Assembly: GCA_030737875.1 (NCBI GenBank)
Contig: JASFAX010000020.1
Location: forward strand, 31,696,688-31,760,687
Source: Allium sativum
Lineage: Eukaryota; Streptophyta; Magnoliopsida; Asparagales; Amaryllidaceae
DNA: 64,000 bases
Reading direction: 5' to 3'
The notes under the pieces were generated by a model, which saw nothing but the letters and a program-made list of their open reading frames with translations, was not told the origin of the DNA and searched no databases. Positions 37,117 through 48,451 of this stretch are shown in pieces (position 1 is the first letter of the stretch; each line of letters starts with the position of its first letter). A program made the translations under genes and the position numbers.

Positions 37117-38846
37117 CGCATATTACAAATATGGGTCGTTCATACATAACGTGTTTGTTACAAGATTTCACAATAACACCGCCATAGATAATTTTGAATA
37201 CACACAACAAAATGGACGTTCATGTGCATCATGTATATATGTTTATAATATAACGTACTTGGACAACATCCTGGAACGTGCATGGGTAAGCTTTAATACA
37301 CCAACTGGTTATACTTATATTGCGTGATAAAGTGTATAACATAGAGCACCGATCAGTGTCAAAACACGCAGCATGCACGTAATGTGGAGCTAGCACTTTC
37401 ATGTGTACTGTAACATAATGATGCAATAAAAGCTGCATGAGTTAAAACAATGTGAAGCATACATACAGATCAGTTGGACGTCATGCGTGGAGCCATTGGT
37501 TGCCCGATCTAAAACGTGGAATGTTTACATATTGCAAATGAATATAAACATTCACAAGTAATAAACGTAGCAAGCTAGAAGAAGTAAAGAGCATGGAACT
37601 GTGGTTGTTTGCATGAAAATTGAATGTGTGAGTAGATCACATGCTTGCCACATGGTCAGTTGTTTAAATGGTTAGAGAAATCTGCGGTTCGACGCCTCGA
37701 TCGGTCGGTGTTAAGGTGAATAAACATGGCAGCATCAAAGTATGCACGGTCAGTCTAAAAAGGATATGCATGTGATAACACAACAAATTAAAAATGGAAC
37801 TAAATATAACCGATTGGTTATCTATTGGTGCACGTGGATTGGAGAAATTGGTTACAGTCAGGACCAGTTATACAAATTAAAATGATGGCATGTTAGTAAA
37901 AAAAAGGGTCATCACCACATATCTTGCCACGTAAATACATGTGTCCATCTCAAACAAAGGAGGTGATCGGTATCATAAGAAGAAAGGCGATTAGTATTTC
38001 ATTAAACTGAGGCGACCGGTAGTTAGAGTATGGACCTACCGATTGGTATATAATACATGACCGATAAGTTCACAATGACAACTGGTACCAGCTATAACCC
38101 AGTGGTAGTTTTGTAAATACTGCAAAATACCGATAGGTACCCTGAACACCCTATTTACAACATTGCCACTACCTCCAAAACACTGCTATAAATACCCCCT
38201 CATTCCTTCATGAAGGGGGATCCAATTCCATTCCTATCATAAAATGGCACCAAATTTGAAGCTCTCTTACAACTTCATTAATGGCTTCAAAGGATCAAAC
38301 AACTTCTCTCCAACATTATATGGATCAAAATCATCCCAATCAACATTAAAGTGCTCTCCAATTCGATCAGATCTTCTCGAATCTCCTTCATGTGCCATAG
38401 AAAATCTCTCTAACACGATTCAAATGATCTCCAACCTCTTCTAATCCTCTCTGAAGCCTAGAGCTCTCACTAAATCACCATGGAATTCATGAAGATCATC
38501 TGATTGATAAAGTGATTGAAGATTCATACATCCACCATCACAAAGCAAGAAACCACTCCAATTACTTTGCCAATTAAAGTGCAATTTAGATCATAAAGAA
38601 AGCGAAAAGAGAGGAAAGAGAGAAATGAATGTAAAGTGAGAGTTCATGTATGTTGTAAATGAAATATCATAATGAGAAGTGATTGAAAAGTGGACGTAGA
38701 TCCATTTTGGATCTAACCACTACAAAAAATCCGTTGTCTTGATTTTATGCTCCTTATTTTGTGATTACGTGGTTCCATATTTTAATTTAACCATTTGGTG
38801 AAGTGTTCATAAAGCACCTTTGGTGTTGAGATCAAATTTCTTCTAC
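37117..38846 (+). repeat. Tat element D, 3' LTR, 5'-truncated
   Basis: Matches 31804-33538 from CGCATATTACAAATATGGGT onward; TATA region at 38185; several percent divergence. Ends ...TTCTTCTACA with a few bases changed at the tip. No target duplication could be confirmed. Right boundary is accurate to about 8 bp. Confidence 0.8.
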
Positions 38847-41278
38847 AGGATCTTACGGAGCCTATTCATGCATGATGGTTTTAACAATATGCAAGCCAGC
38901 CCGAATAAGATACATGGATTCACCGAACAACCTACTCAAACAACAAGCGTGATATACCTCCTTGTGGAACTTGGCGAAGGAGAGAAAAAGGTTGTGATGG
39001 TACACACCTTCATAGTGGTTGACGAACTTTCAGCTTATAACGCATATCTTGGAAGGCCAACATTGATGCTTTCAGGATCGCAGCAGATCCATGGTTCCTA
39101 ACTATGAAATTTCCGACTAAAAGGGGGGTTGTTGTGATTAAAGGTAATCAATAAATGGCTAGGGAATGCTATATGGAAGAGTTGGTAGAATCCAAAATGA
39201 AAGAGATGGGAAAGAATGCGGGACCTCCCCTCCACATTCGCGACAATACCTTATAGCAATTCGGGCTGGGCCCATGTACTGATGAACATAGCGAGGCCCA
39301 AGAGGAGATGGATCAAGGGAAGACCGGTACAGGGGAAGACTGCGCAACACCAGATGAAGCCACAATGTTGATCCCAGTTCATGACGATGGCCCAAATAAG
39401 GTATTGAAGATAGGCTCTCAACCCGGCCTTAAGGTGCAAAAAGATTTAACTATGTTTTTAAGTGCAAATTTGGATGTTTTTGCTTGGAAACATTCTGATA
39501 TGTATGGAATTTCTCCTGATGTAATAGTACACAAATTGAATATTGATCCAAATATGAATCCTGTGAAATAAAAATGAAGAGCATAAGGACCTGAGAGATC
39601 TAGAGAACTTAAAGATGAAGTGGATAGATTAATGGTGAATGACTTCATATGAGGAACCACCTATTCGAAATGGGTCTCTAATCTAGTTCTTGTAAAGAAT
39701 TCGAATGGCAAGTGGCGAGTGCGTATCGATTATTCTGACCTCAAAAAGCATGCCCAAAAGACAGTTTTCCACTGCATAGGATTGACCAGCTTGTTGATGC
39801 AACCCAGGGCATGGGCTTTTATCTTTCGTGGACGCTTATTCAGGGTATAACCAAATAATGATGCACGAGCCAGACCAGGAAAACACAAGCTTTATAGCAG
39901 ATCTATGCTTATATTGCTACAAGGTCTTGCCGTTCAGATTGTAAAACGCAGGAGCAACTTACCAACATATTGTGAATGCAATGTTTAAAGCACAAATTGG
40001 AAAGACCATGGAAGTGAATGTTAACGACATGCTGGTTAAGTCTAAGAAGCCAAAAGATCATTTGGAGAATCTTGCTCAAATGTTACACATTCTCGGAAAG
40101 TATGTGATGAAGTTAAACTCGCATAAATGTTCATTGAGGTGCATTTGGAATTTTTTGAGATTTATGGTCAATTCCAGGGGCATCGAGGCTAATCCCACTC
40201 AAATCTCGGCTTTGCGAGAGATGTGCAATCTTAAAACAAGTAAATAACTTCAATGCCTGAATGGTAAGGTAGCTGCTTTGAGTCGGTTCATTTCAAAGGC
40301 AACTAACAGGTGTATTCCACTGTTTGATGCATTAAAGAAAGGGAAGAAGGATTTCCAATGGACTCCCGAGTGCCTAGCAGCTCTCAAGGAGATAGAATTA
40401 CCACCAATGTGATCGAAGCCCCAAGTTGGAGAAAGCTTACTCCTATATCTGGCGGTTTCGTCACACACCATAAGTGCAGCTCTAGTTCGAGTAGTCGATA
40501 AGGTTCAATGGTTGGTGTATTACGTTAGTAAGCGACTTACCAAGGCAGAACTGAATTATCCTAAACTGGAGAAGCTTGCGTATAGTTTGCTTAATGCCTC
40601 AATGAAACTCCTACAATACTTCCAAGTCCACTCTATCAAAGTCCTCACCGATCGGCCTTTAAAGCAAGTTTTATTCCGTCTAGAAACTTCGGGAATATTG
40701 TTAAATTGGAATATTGAACTTAGTCAATAGGACATCAATTACCATCATCGAAAAGCAATCAATGGGTAGTCTTTAGCTGATTTCATAGCAAAATTTACAG
40801 ATAAAGTAGAGGATAAGGAAGAACCCATTGAAACAATTACCCGATGGAAGTTCTTTGTTGATGGATCAAAGAATGATTACTGTGTTGGGGCAAGGATAGT
40901 CCTAGAAACCCCTAAAGACCGACAAGTATGTTGTGCTATAAGGTTGGAATTTCCCGCAACTAAAAAAACAAGGCATATTATGAGGCACTAATCGTTGGGC
41001 TAAAAATCACAAAAGAATTGAGCTTGAAATCCTTACAAATCTTCAGCGACTCACAGCTAGTGGTATCACAGGTTTAGGGAGAGTTCCAAACCAAAGGAGG
41101 AAATCTTCCAGCTCATCTGTCCAAGGCTAAGGAACTTCTCGATGACCTGGAGTACTATGTAATATCTCACATTCCAAAAGAAGAAAACATAAAAGCAGAT
41201 TCACTTGCCAAACTTTCTAGTACAGGAGATGCTCAAATGTTGGGACTAGTTCCCGTCGAAGTCCTTTCAAATCCCAAT
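38847..41278 (+). pseudogene. Tat element A pol: protease end, RT, two RNase H (decayed)
   Basis: After D, the A protease ends with QASPNKIHGFTEQP and TFIVVDELSAYNAYLGRPTL. RT follows (39580-40250): WVSNLVLVKNSNGKWRVRIDY near 39670, and VNVNDMLVKSKKPKDHL where Tat elements have a YVDD box, so both the Y and the first D have changed. RNase H at 40500-40680 (ELNYPKLEKLAYSLLNAS, VLTDRPLKQVL), then a second RNase H at 40846-41250 (WKFFVDGSKNDYCVGARIVL, LQIFSDSQLVV, ISHIPKEENIKADSLAKL). The double RNase H marks the Tat lineage. Many stops. The integrase would lie beyond the next insertion and is not in the window. Confidence 0.88.
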
Positions 41279-41804
41279 TGCGATACCCCACGTGTGTTAA
41301 TGTCACTCTTTATCAGAATGCATTAAGTTTTGAGACACATTGTAGGTAAACATAAATAGAAACATTACAAGACGGACATAAAATAACAGCTGAATTAAAA
41401 ATTTATTTAATAGAAAAGCTTCGTGGTTCAAACCCAATTACATAATAAGTCAAGAATACTGAAAACATAAATCCTCTGCCTTGTACGTAAATCATCATCA
41501 GAGTACAATAATACAAAAAATGAGCATAATCTCCAAAATATAGCCATAGTAGAGAATATATGAAATCAAGCGGTACATCTATGCAGCTCCAAGCAAAATG
41601 TAAGAATAATCCAGATCAAGCTTAAGTATTCCTACCCTGAGAACCTAGAGGTAGGGGAATGGAAGAGAAAGAAGAGGAAACAAAATGTGTCAAACATAAA
41701 GTTTGGCGAGTCCAGTTACTTTTAGCATACAAATAAGTAAAAGCATCATAACAGTTATATAAGTTGGAGAGAGATAACAGTGTCATAAGGCAGGTATGAC
41801 ATAG
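41279..41804 (-). repeat. Family X LTR, copy X4, end fragment
   Basis: Starts TGCGATACCCCAC, then GTCACTC and GAATGCA, matching TGTAACACCCCACC...GTCACTC...GAATGCA at the start of X2. The block 41635-41790 matches 27415-27600. It is cut at 41805 by X3 in the opposite orientation, so its remainder should lie beyond the right edge. Confidence 0.75.
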
Positions 41805-42123
41805 TGTAACACCCCACATTTTATAGCACTTAAATAATTAAATAATGCATATTTGTATATACGGGCATTGACATAAATGTATACATGAAGAATAAAAAGA
41901 ATATTAATGCAAATAAAATTGTAATGCATGCATTAAAAAAGAAATGATTGGTTTCATGCGGTGTAAACTTGTTGCATGCACTGATTATGCATTAATAATA
42001 AAAGAGGAATAAAAGAAAAAGATTCATGTAATAGTTTTATTAAAATATTGTAACAAATATGAAAAAGAGAAGTAAGAAGAGAAAAAATAATTGCCATTTA
42101 TCTAGGCCTTATTAACAATAGCC

Positions 42124-42190
42124 TTAGTAGCCCAATTGGTTAGAGCATGTGGCTTGCATACAAGAGGTGCAGAGTTCGATCCACACAGCC
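42124..42190 (+). other. tRNA-like relic inside X3
   Basis: TAGCCCAATTGGTTAGAGCA fits the pol III A box and D arm, and GAGTTCGATCC fits the B box, 34 bases later. The anticodon-stem and T-stem pairings are poor and no acceptor stem forms, so it is not a working tRNA. It could be a SINE head or a captured tRNA fragment. Confidence 0.4.
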
Positions 42191-42608
42191 GTCGTATTTA
42201 TGTTTTAAGGGAACGACTAAAATAACACATGTTCATGAGGATAAATATGTAAAAACGCACATATAAGGAAAATAATACATATAAGGAAGTAAAGAAAATA
42301 TATGTGTATATGCACATATGAATATACGCGTATATACGTGTGGGAATACATATATACAAGAGATAAAATTCAAGATAAGGCTTGAATCATAGAAATATGG
42401 CAAGAATCAAATAACGGTGCAATACCGTTTGAATTTTGAAAACAAAACGAAAGTTGTACGCATATATATACATGTAAAATGATCATTACAAGTTTTGTAT
42501 ACATATAAGGACCTTATATATGAACATGATTCAAATAAATTCAAACTGAAGAACATGCGCAGCAAAGGAAAAGAAGAAAAAAAATTATATATAGCTAAGT
42601 TGGCCCAG

Positions 42609-42651
42609 GGGTCGACCCAGGCATAGGGTGGTCGACCCTTGGGTCGACCCC
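42609..42651. promoter_or_regulatory. GGTCGACC cluster in X3
   Basis: Three GGGTCGACCC or GGTCGACCC copies in 43 bp. Confidence 0.6.
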
Positions 42652-42759
42652 AACACAGATCTGGGAAGATTCGCTAACGTACCCAGATTGTTTTCTTAAC
42701 CATGTTCAATGCTAACTCAGCGCTTCGTGTACGATAAGATCCTGAACACCTATAATAAG

Positions 42760-42764
42760 CTAGG
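42760..42764. other. Target-site duplication of element C, left copy
   Basis: CTAGG here, ATAGG at 50454-50458; one mismatch. Confidence 0.65.
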
Positions 42765-44764
42765 TGTTAACCCCGTTCTTAGAATGCGGTTCCGAACTAA
42801 GAAGTATGTACAAACAGTGACACACGGCATGACTGACCCAAGTCGTTTTTACGACATGATTATAAGCCACTCATACGACATAAGACATAGGCAACATACA
42901 CATACGACAAGTCGCTCCAAAGCATGCCATGTTCAAGTATTAAAGGAATGGTGCACGTGGACACATAAATTTATTCGAGAGCAACAGTGCATGGAGTATT
43001 AAAATCCTGAGAATGCATGTAAGACAAGAAAATGAACAGCAAAATAATTGCCTGAGTTTTAATGTATGAGAGTCATGTCGTATACATGTGTTAAGGGGCC
43101 ATGTCGTTAATCCCTCAATTCAAGTCGATTACAGGACATGGTTCATACCGCCATAAGCTTCCATGTCGTCCAGACTTGCACACCGCGTTTCCTGGGATGT
43201 CAGCCATTTCGTTCCAGTGCTAAGGCGCGATAATAAGGATAGGTTAATACATAAGTCGATCCATATAAACATGTCGTTGAGCACATATATTATGCCGGCT
43301 GCACAAAATCAGCTCGTTCATATCGCGAGGTCAAGCATAAGTAAGTCACGCTGTAAGTATTAAGTTGAGGCCAAGTTGATTAAACGACATGGTTTAAGTC
43401 GAGTGTATTTTCAATGCAAAGTCAATATGTCTGGACTTGTATGAAAGTGGCTTGGATCATATGAATAAAGCGGTGGCACATGGCATGTTTTCAGGGAGCA
43501 TGGTACTTGAAGCCACAAAGGACAAGGACTTTAAAATGAACTACAGAATACATGCGGCATGTATTCATGTCATCCTGGTGCCATGATTTCCAGTGATATG
43601 ATGCCATGTCGATTTATGCAAAGAAAGTATATTTCTCAAGCCATTCACATCCATGTCGTGACTGTCCACCTTTAAGAGACCATGTCGCATGAAAGCATTT
43701 ACTGTGTATTGATGAGTCAATGTCGTTAAAACAAAAGATAAGGCCGCAAGTATTATATTTATATCAGGGAGATGATTCATACCGCAAATATGGTCATGGC
43801 GTTCAGACCATTCATGTCGCATATCATTGTCCAGCTGTACACTTTCATATCACTTTAATATCTTTGGAGCAGCATTAATCCATGGCTGTTAGGGTCATGT
43901 CGTGAGTACTTTATGGCGCAAGCAAGAAGCCATGTCGTGCCACACAATTTCCTGCCTAGCGCAAAATATACACCCTATTTACCAAAGTGCCACTGAGAGT
44001 TATGCCGCATTTCACCATGCCGAAATTGACTCATGTCGAATTGAGTCATGTCGAAATGAATTATGGCGAGATGAATCAAGCCATTTTTCTGCATAATTAC
44101 AGAATTGCCACCTGGGCTAAAATCACCTATAAATACCCCTCATAATTCATTGGAAGGGGGTGGGATTCCATGAAAGAGAGGAGTCTCCGCCAAATTGAAA
44201 ACTCACTTACAACTTTTCTAATGGCCTCTATGGATTCAACAACACTTTTATAACTTCATGAAGATCAAATCCTTGTCAATGATCATTAGAGCTCTCTACA
44301 ATTGAGCCTAAGCACCCTCAATCTCATTCAAGCTAGATAATATATCTCTCAAGCATCATTCAAACGATCTCTAATCCTCTTCGAAGCCTTAATCGAATGC
44401 TAATTCACTATGAAATCTATGTAGATCATGAAGAAGGATCAAAGCACCTAGGTGATTGGACATTCATCACGATGCCAAGGGCGTCTTCATTTTCTTAGCG
44501 AAATTCAAGTGAAATTAGATCATAAAAAGAGAGAAAAGATTGTAATGAGGGAAGATTTATATTTTGTAAGCTTGGGTATTATAATGAGAATTGATTAAAA
44601 GTGGACATAGATTCGTATTGAATCGAACCACTATAAAAATTCCTTTGTGTTCTTATTTGTTGTTATCCATTTATTTTATGACTACGCGGTTCCATATTCT
44701 TACCGAATTGGTGAAGTGTAACTTTTTACACCTTTGGTGTTTGATCTCAAATTTGGAACAAACA
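42765..44764 (+). repeat. Tat element C, 5' LTR
   Basis: 2000 bp, TGTTAACCCCG to GGAACAAACA. Its U3 is packed with ATGTCG motifs; TATA region CCTATAAATACCCCTC at 44126-44141; U5 matches A and D. The 3' LTR is 48452-50453. Confidence 0.9.
42830..44075. promoter_or_regulatory. CATGTCG / AAGTCG motif array in the C LTR
   Basis: At least 21 exact ATGTCG, CGACAT or AAGTCG motifs counted by eye, plus ATGCCG, ATGGCG and ACCGC variants, spacing 10-90 bp. Mostly in one orientation. Ends about 60 bp upstream of the TATA region. Same motif as in the A LTR although the sequence between motifs has diverged. Confidence 0.65.
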
Positions 44765-44781
44765 TTTGGCGCCCACCGTGA
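44765..44781 (+). other. Tat primer-binding site (C)
   Basis: TTTGGCGCCCACCGTGA, directly after the LTR end; the best-preserved copy in the window. Confidence 0.85.
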
Positions 44782-44871
44782 GGCCGCGCTCGCATCTCCT
44801 ACCTCTTCTCGCACTCTCCCGAAGTTAAGATCCTTGCATTAAAGCTCTAAGTTGCATCCTTCACTGAAATC

Positions 44872-46417
44872 ATGGCAAAGTCTAAGAAGACCATTAGCAA
44901 AACCATGATAGAAGCCGATGATGTGCTAACGAAGAGACACCTCTTACTAACCGTTTCGATGCTAGTGAAAACTCGATAAGTGGAGCTGGTGCGACTAGAA
45001 ATGAACTAAACGCCGCTATTGCCAATGTGAACTGCCGAATTGAAACTTCAAATAAAACTTTGATGGATGCTAATGATGCTCTAATGGAGAAAATGAATGC
45101 TCTTCTAAATACTCAACCAATTTAAGCCCCTCCGAAAGTCCATGTTAATTTCGACGAGAATGATAAATCGCCCGCTTCCGATCATAACCGCAACGACAGT
45201 ATAAAAGACGATTACGATTGGACAAGTGGCAAGGACGAAGTTAAAATGGAAGAATTGAGATCAAAAGCTAAGAACCATTCCGAAGAGAATGCTCTAGAAG
45301 CCATTAATCCAATCACGGGGGCACCTCTTCGTTGAGAAGGCAAAGGGCCTAAGCTCCCTAATCGAGATCATGCGCCTAGACGAACATTTGGTAAAGAGCT
45401 TAACTTCACAGAGCGTCATAACACTGAAGAATATATCTAGGACATGATAGAATGAGCCATGAAAAAGAATCATGCTAGCAAAGACGACGAAAGAGAATGG
45501 GACTTCTCTCCCGATAGGACTCCATTCACCGAAAGAATTCTTGAAACAGAATGTCCGAAAAACTTCAATCCTCTGACTTTGCCTCCATACAATGGCCTTG
45601 TTGATCCAAACTACTTCTTATTCAAATATGAATGGCATATGAGTGTAGCTAAAGCAACTGATGAGATGAGATGCACATATTTTCCTCTTTACTTAGAAAG
45701 TGCTGCATCACTATGGTTCTCAAAGCTGCCACCCAAATCCATCGATCGATTCTCTGACTTGACCAAAAGGTTTAAGGAGCAGTTCTGCCTGTACGCTACT
45801 AAATCCAACTCTCAGCAATGAAGCAGAAGCCAAGGGAGACTGTCAAAGCCTTCCTTAGTCAATTCAATATTTCCTTGCCTGAAGTAAGGAATCCGGAACC
45901 ATGCATAGTCCTCATGGCTCTAGTCGATGCTATAGACAAAGAAAGCGAATTCGTGAGGTCGATAAAGATGAAAGAACCAAATACACTTGACATGTTTTAT
46001 AAGAAAGAAGAAGAGTACATGAGGGTGGACGATAATCCTATACCCCTTCAGATCATTCCTGGTAACCAACTCCTTGAAGCTCCTAAAAGTGCAACTATTG
46101 AGCCCAGTCAAAAGAACCCTGGAAATGGTCAAAAGAGGGGAAATGATGGAAGGGGTGATCGGAACAGTAAGAAGCCCCGCTTCTTCAAGAATTCTGAACT
46201 AACCCCCTTGACGGAAACTCCCGAAGACATTTTCGCTGTGACTAAGGACACCGAAGAGTATCCAATACCAAAGCCACAAAAAATAGGAGATGATCAAGCC
46301 AAATCTGGGAGGTTCTGCAGATTCCACAATCAGCCAGGCCACACTACCAACAAATGTAGGCACCTGAAATCATTAATTGAAGAGATGATTAGAAAGAACC
46401 GTCTTCAATGTATGTGA
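44872..46417 (+). pseudogene. Tat element C gag (lightly decayed)
   Basis: Starts MAKSKKTISKTMIEADD; a small deletion shifts the frame soon after. The best blocks are 45459-45821 (ASKDDEREWDFSPDRTPF, FNPLTLPPYNGLVDPNYFLF, MRCTYFPLYLESAASLWF, RFKEQF) and, after a frameshift at about 45820, 45818-46417 (KPRETVKAFLSQFN, then FCRFHNQPGHTTNKCRHLKS). The capsid and CxxH-GH-C finger are complete apart from these breaks. No protease, RT or integrase follows before the LTR, so C is a gag-only Tat element (TR-GAG type). Confidence 0.88.
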
Positions 46418-47154
46418 AGAACTCCCAAAATGCAAATCCTTCTGCAACTCCCCAGAGGCAAGGGGCATCAAATGGCCGATCCAGCCCAAGCAACGTAGCT
46501 TCTGCTCACACTATGCCACGGCAGATAATCAACTGATGATCGTTGATGATGACATCTGTGGCTCAGAATAAGCGATTGCTATCGTGTTTACTTTACTTCC
46601 TACATTACTTTACTCTTTGCTATGTTCTACTTTCTTGTAAATATTCTATAGCGATTTACATGCATTGTACCGAACAATAGCACTATGAATGAAGTATTAC
46701 CTTCTTGTATAAATCTGTGACTTGCCAAGTTTGCATAAAATTTGCTAACAAACGATTCTTCATTATAGGATATCCAATAAGTGTTTTCTCTCTCGAGACC
46801 TAACAAAGTTAAATGCTCCAAACGAACACTAATTCAAATGTTGAGTGCTTTGACCGTCAACATGCATGACGCAAAAAAGAGAGGCACCACTTTGAATGGT
46901 GAAAGAGGAGGATCACAATGGGTTAAGCAATAAAAGAAGAGAAGCACCGCCTTGGAAAGTGAATGGAAAAGTCGCAGAGATTCAAATAGCGAACGAACGC
47001 ACCGTTAAACAAATAAGAGGTCGTAACTTTCGTCGAAGGGGCACTTTCCTAAGTGAAAGTTTCAAAGCTCTAATTCTTAAATAGGGTTGACTCGCCAAGT
47101 CGAGCATCTGACAAAGGAATTAGATTCAGCCCCGTGAAACGATACAACAACCAA
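46418..47154 (+). other. Post-gag noncoding region of C
   Basis: No gene. Aligns with 35213-35640 of D until the two diverge into different tandem arrays. Confidence 0.7.
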
Positions 47155-47790
47155 CCAATTAACTTGTGCAGTGTCTGAATATCTCAGATGCGACGGATGT
47201 TTGACCATTAACTAATTAACTTGTGCAGTGTCAAAATATCTCAGATGCGACAGGTGTTGGATCATTAACCAATTAACTTGCGCAGTGTCTGAATATTTCA
47301 GATGCGACAGGTGCTGGATCAATAACCTATTAACTTGTGCAGTGTCTGAATATTTCAGATGCGACAGGTGTTGGATCATTAACCAATTAACTTGTGCAGT
47401 GTCTGAATATCTCAGATGCGACAGGTGTTGGATCATTAACCAATTAAGTTGTGCAGTGTCGGATGCGACAGGTGTTGGATCGTTAACCAATTAACTTGCG
47501 CTGTGTCTGAATATCTCAGATGCGACAGGTGTTGTGTCATTAACCAATTTACTTGTGTAGTATTTGAATATCTCAAATGCGACAGGTGTTGGATCATTAA
47601 CCAATTAACTTGCGCAGTGTCTGAATATATCCGATGTGACAGGTGTTGGATCATAAACCAATTAACTTGTGCAGTGTCTGAATATTTCAGATGCAACAGG
47701 TCTTGTGTGGTGTTTGAATATCTCAGATGCGACAGGTGTTGGATCGTTAACCTAATCTCTTGCGTAGTGTCTAAAACCTCAGACATGACA
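47155..47790. repeat. 57-bp tandem array in element C
   Basis: About eleven units, period 57 (e.g. TTGTGCAGTG at 47164 and 47221), each with CTGAATATCTCAGATGCGAC and GGTGTTGGATCATTAACC. Because 57 is a multiple of three, frames stay open across units on both strands (about 118 codons each). One or two units are partly deleted. Confidence 0.92.
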
Positions 47791-48439
47791 AGTATCGGAT
47801 TTTAGCCAAAGCATGGGCACAAAATCTAGATTACTTCTTATGGAGAAGACCAGAGGACCTCCTAAATTGGGGCATGAATACCTAAAGCTTCTCCAAAAAT
47901 AAGAGAAAGGTTGTAGCGATGAAAATAACCCGAGTAAGAGCCGGGGCATAGATAATCAAAGACTTCACCAAAGAGAAGCAGAGAATAAATCACAAATACA
48001 TATTTCCCAAATGAGAAATATCGTATACCATCATATAAGTTATAAAGCGATAATGTTTGGAATCCACAATCGGCATAGTCGATTAGTTGATTTCAAACGT
48101 TAACGCGAATTCGAATTTGAATATCGTATTTGTACAAACAGTATTCAGTGAGTTATGAACCGCTAAGTAGAACAATTCTGTGCAGATACTTCATTCAGTT
48201 CAAAAATAAAATTCGCTATAATTCATTTTCTAATGATTAAACTAATCTGTTATTGATGTGGGCGATCAATGACAAAGTATAATTCCAAAAATCATGCAAA
48301 TAGTTGTTTATATGACAGAGCAAGCATCACAAAGTTCACAGCACGATTTTCCATAGCAAACAAAAAGCTACGACAGAATGTCAATGCAAATTATGTTCAT
48401 TTCGAAGCCCGCATTTCTCGAAAGCAAGAAATACAAGCT
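47791..48439 (+). other. End of the C internal region
   Basis: No coding signal; leads to the polypurine tract. Confidence 0.6.
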
Positions 48440-48451
48440 TCGAGGGGCAAA
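48440..48451 (+). other. Polypurine tract of C
   Basis: CGAGGGGCAAA just before TGTTAACCC. The same kind of tract (CGAGGGACAAG) precedes the 3' LTR of B. Confidence 0.75.

Larger units (their letters stand above)
41805..42764 (+). repeat. Family X LTR, copy X3, first part
   Basis: Begins TGTAACACCCCAC. No coding content. Contains a tRNA-like segment and a GTCGAC cluster. It is interrupted by element C and resumes at 50459. Confidence 0.75.

Noticed and set aside
42124..42190. Functional tRNA gene
   Set aside because: A and B boxes fit but the acceptor stem is absent and the T stem pairs at only two of five positions.
47155..47790. CRISPR-like regular array
   Set aside because: The units are contiguous with no unique spacers, and the context is a plant retrotransposon.
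47212..47805. ORFs of about 90-118 codons on both strands
   Set aside because: Produced by the 57-bp repeat whose length is a multiple of three; no start context or known domain.
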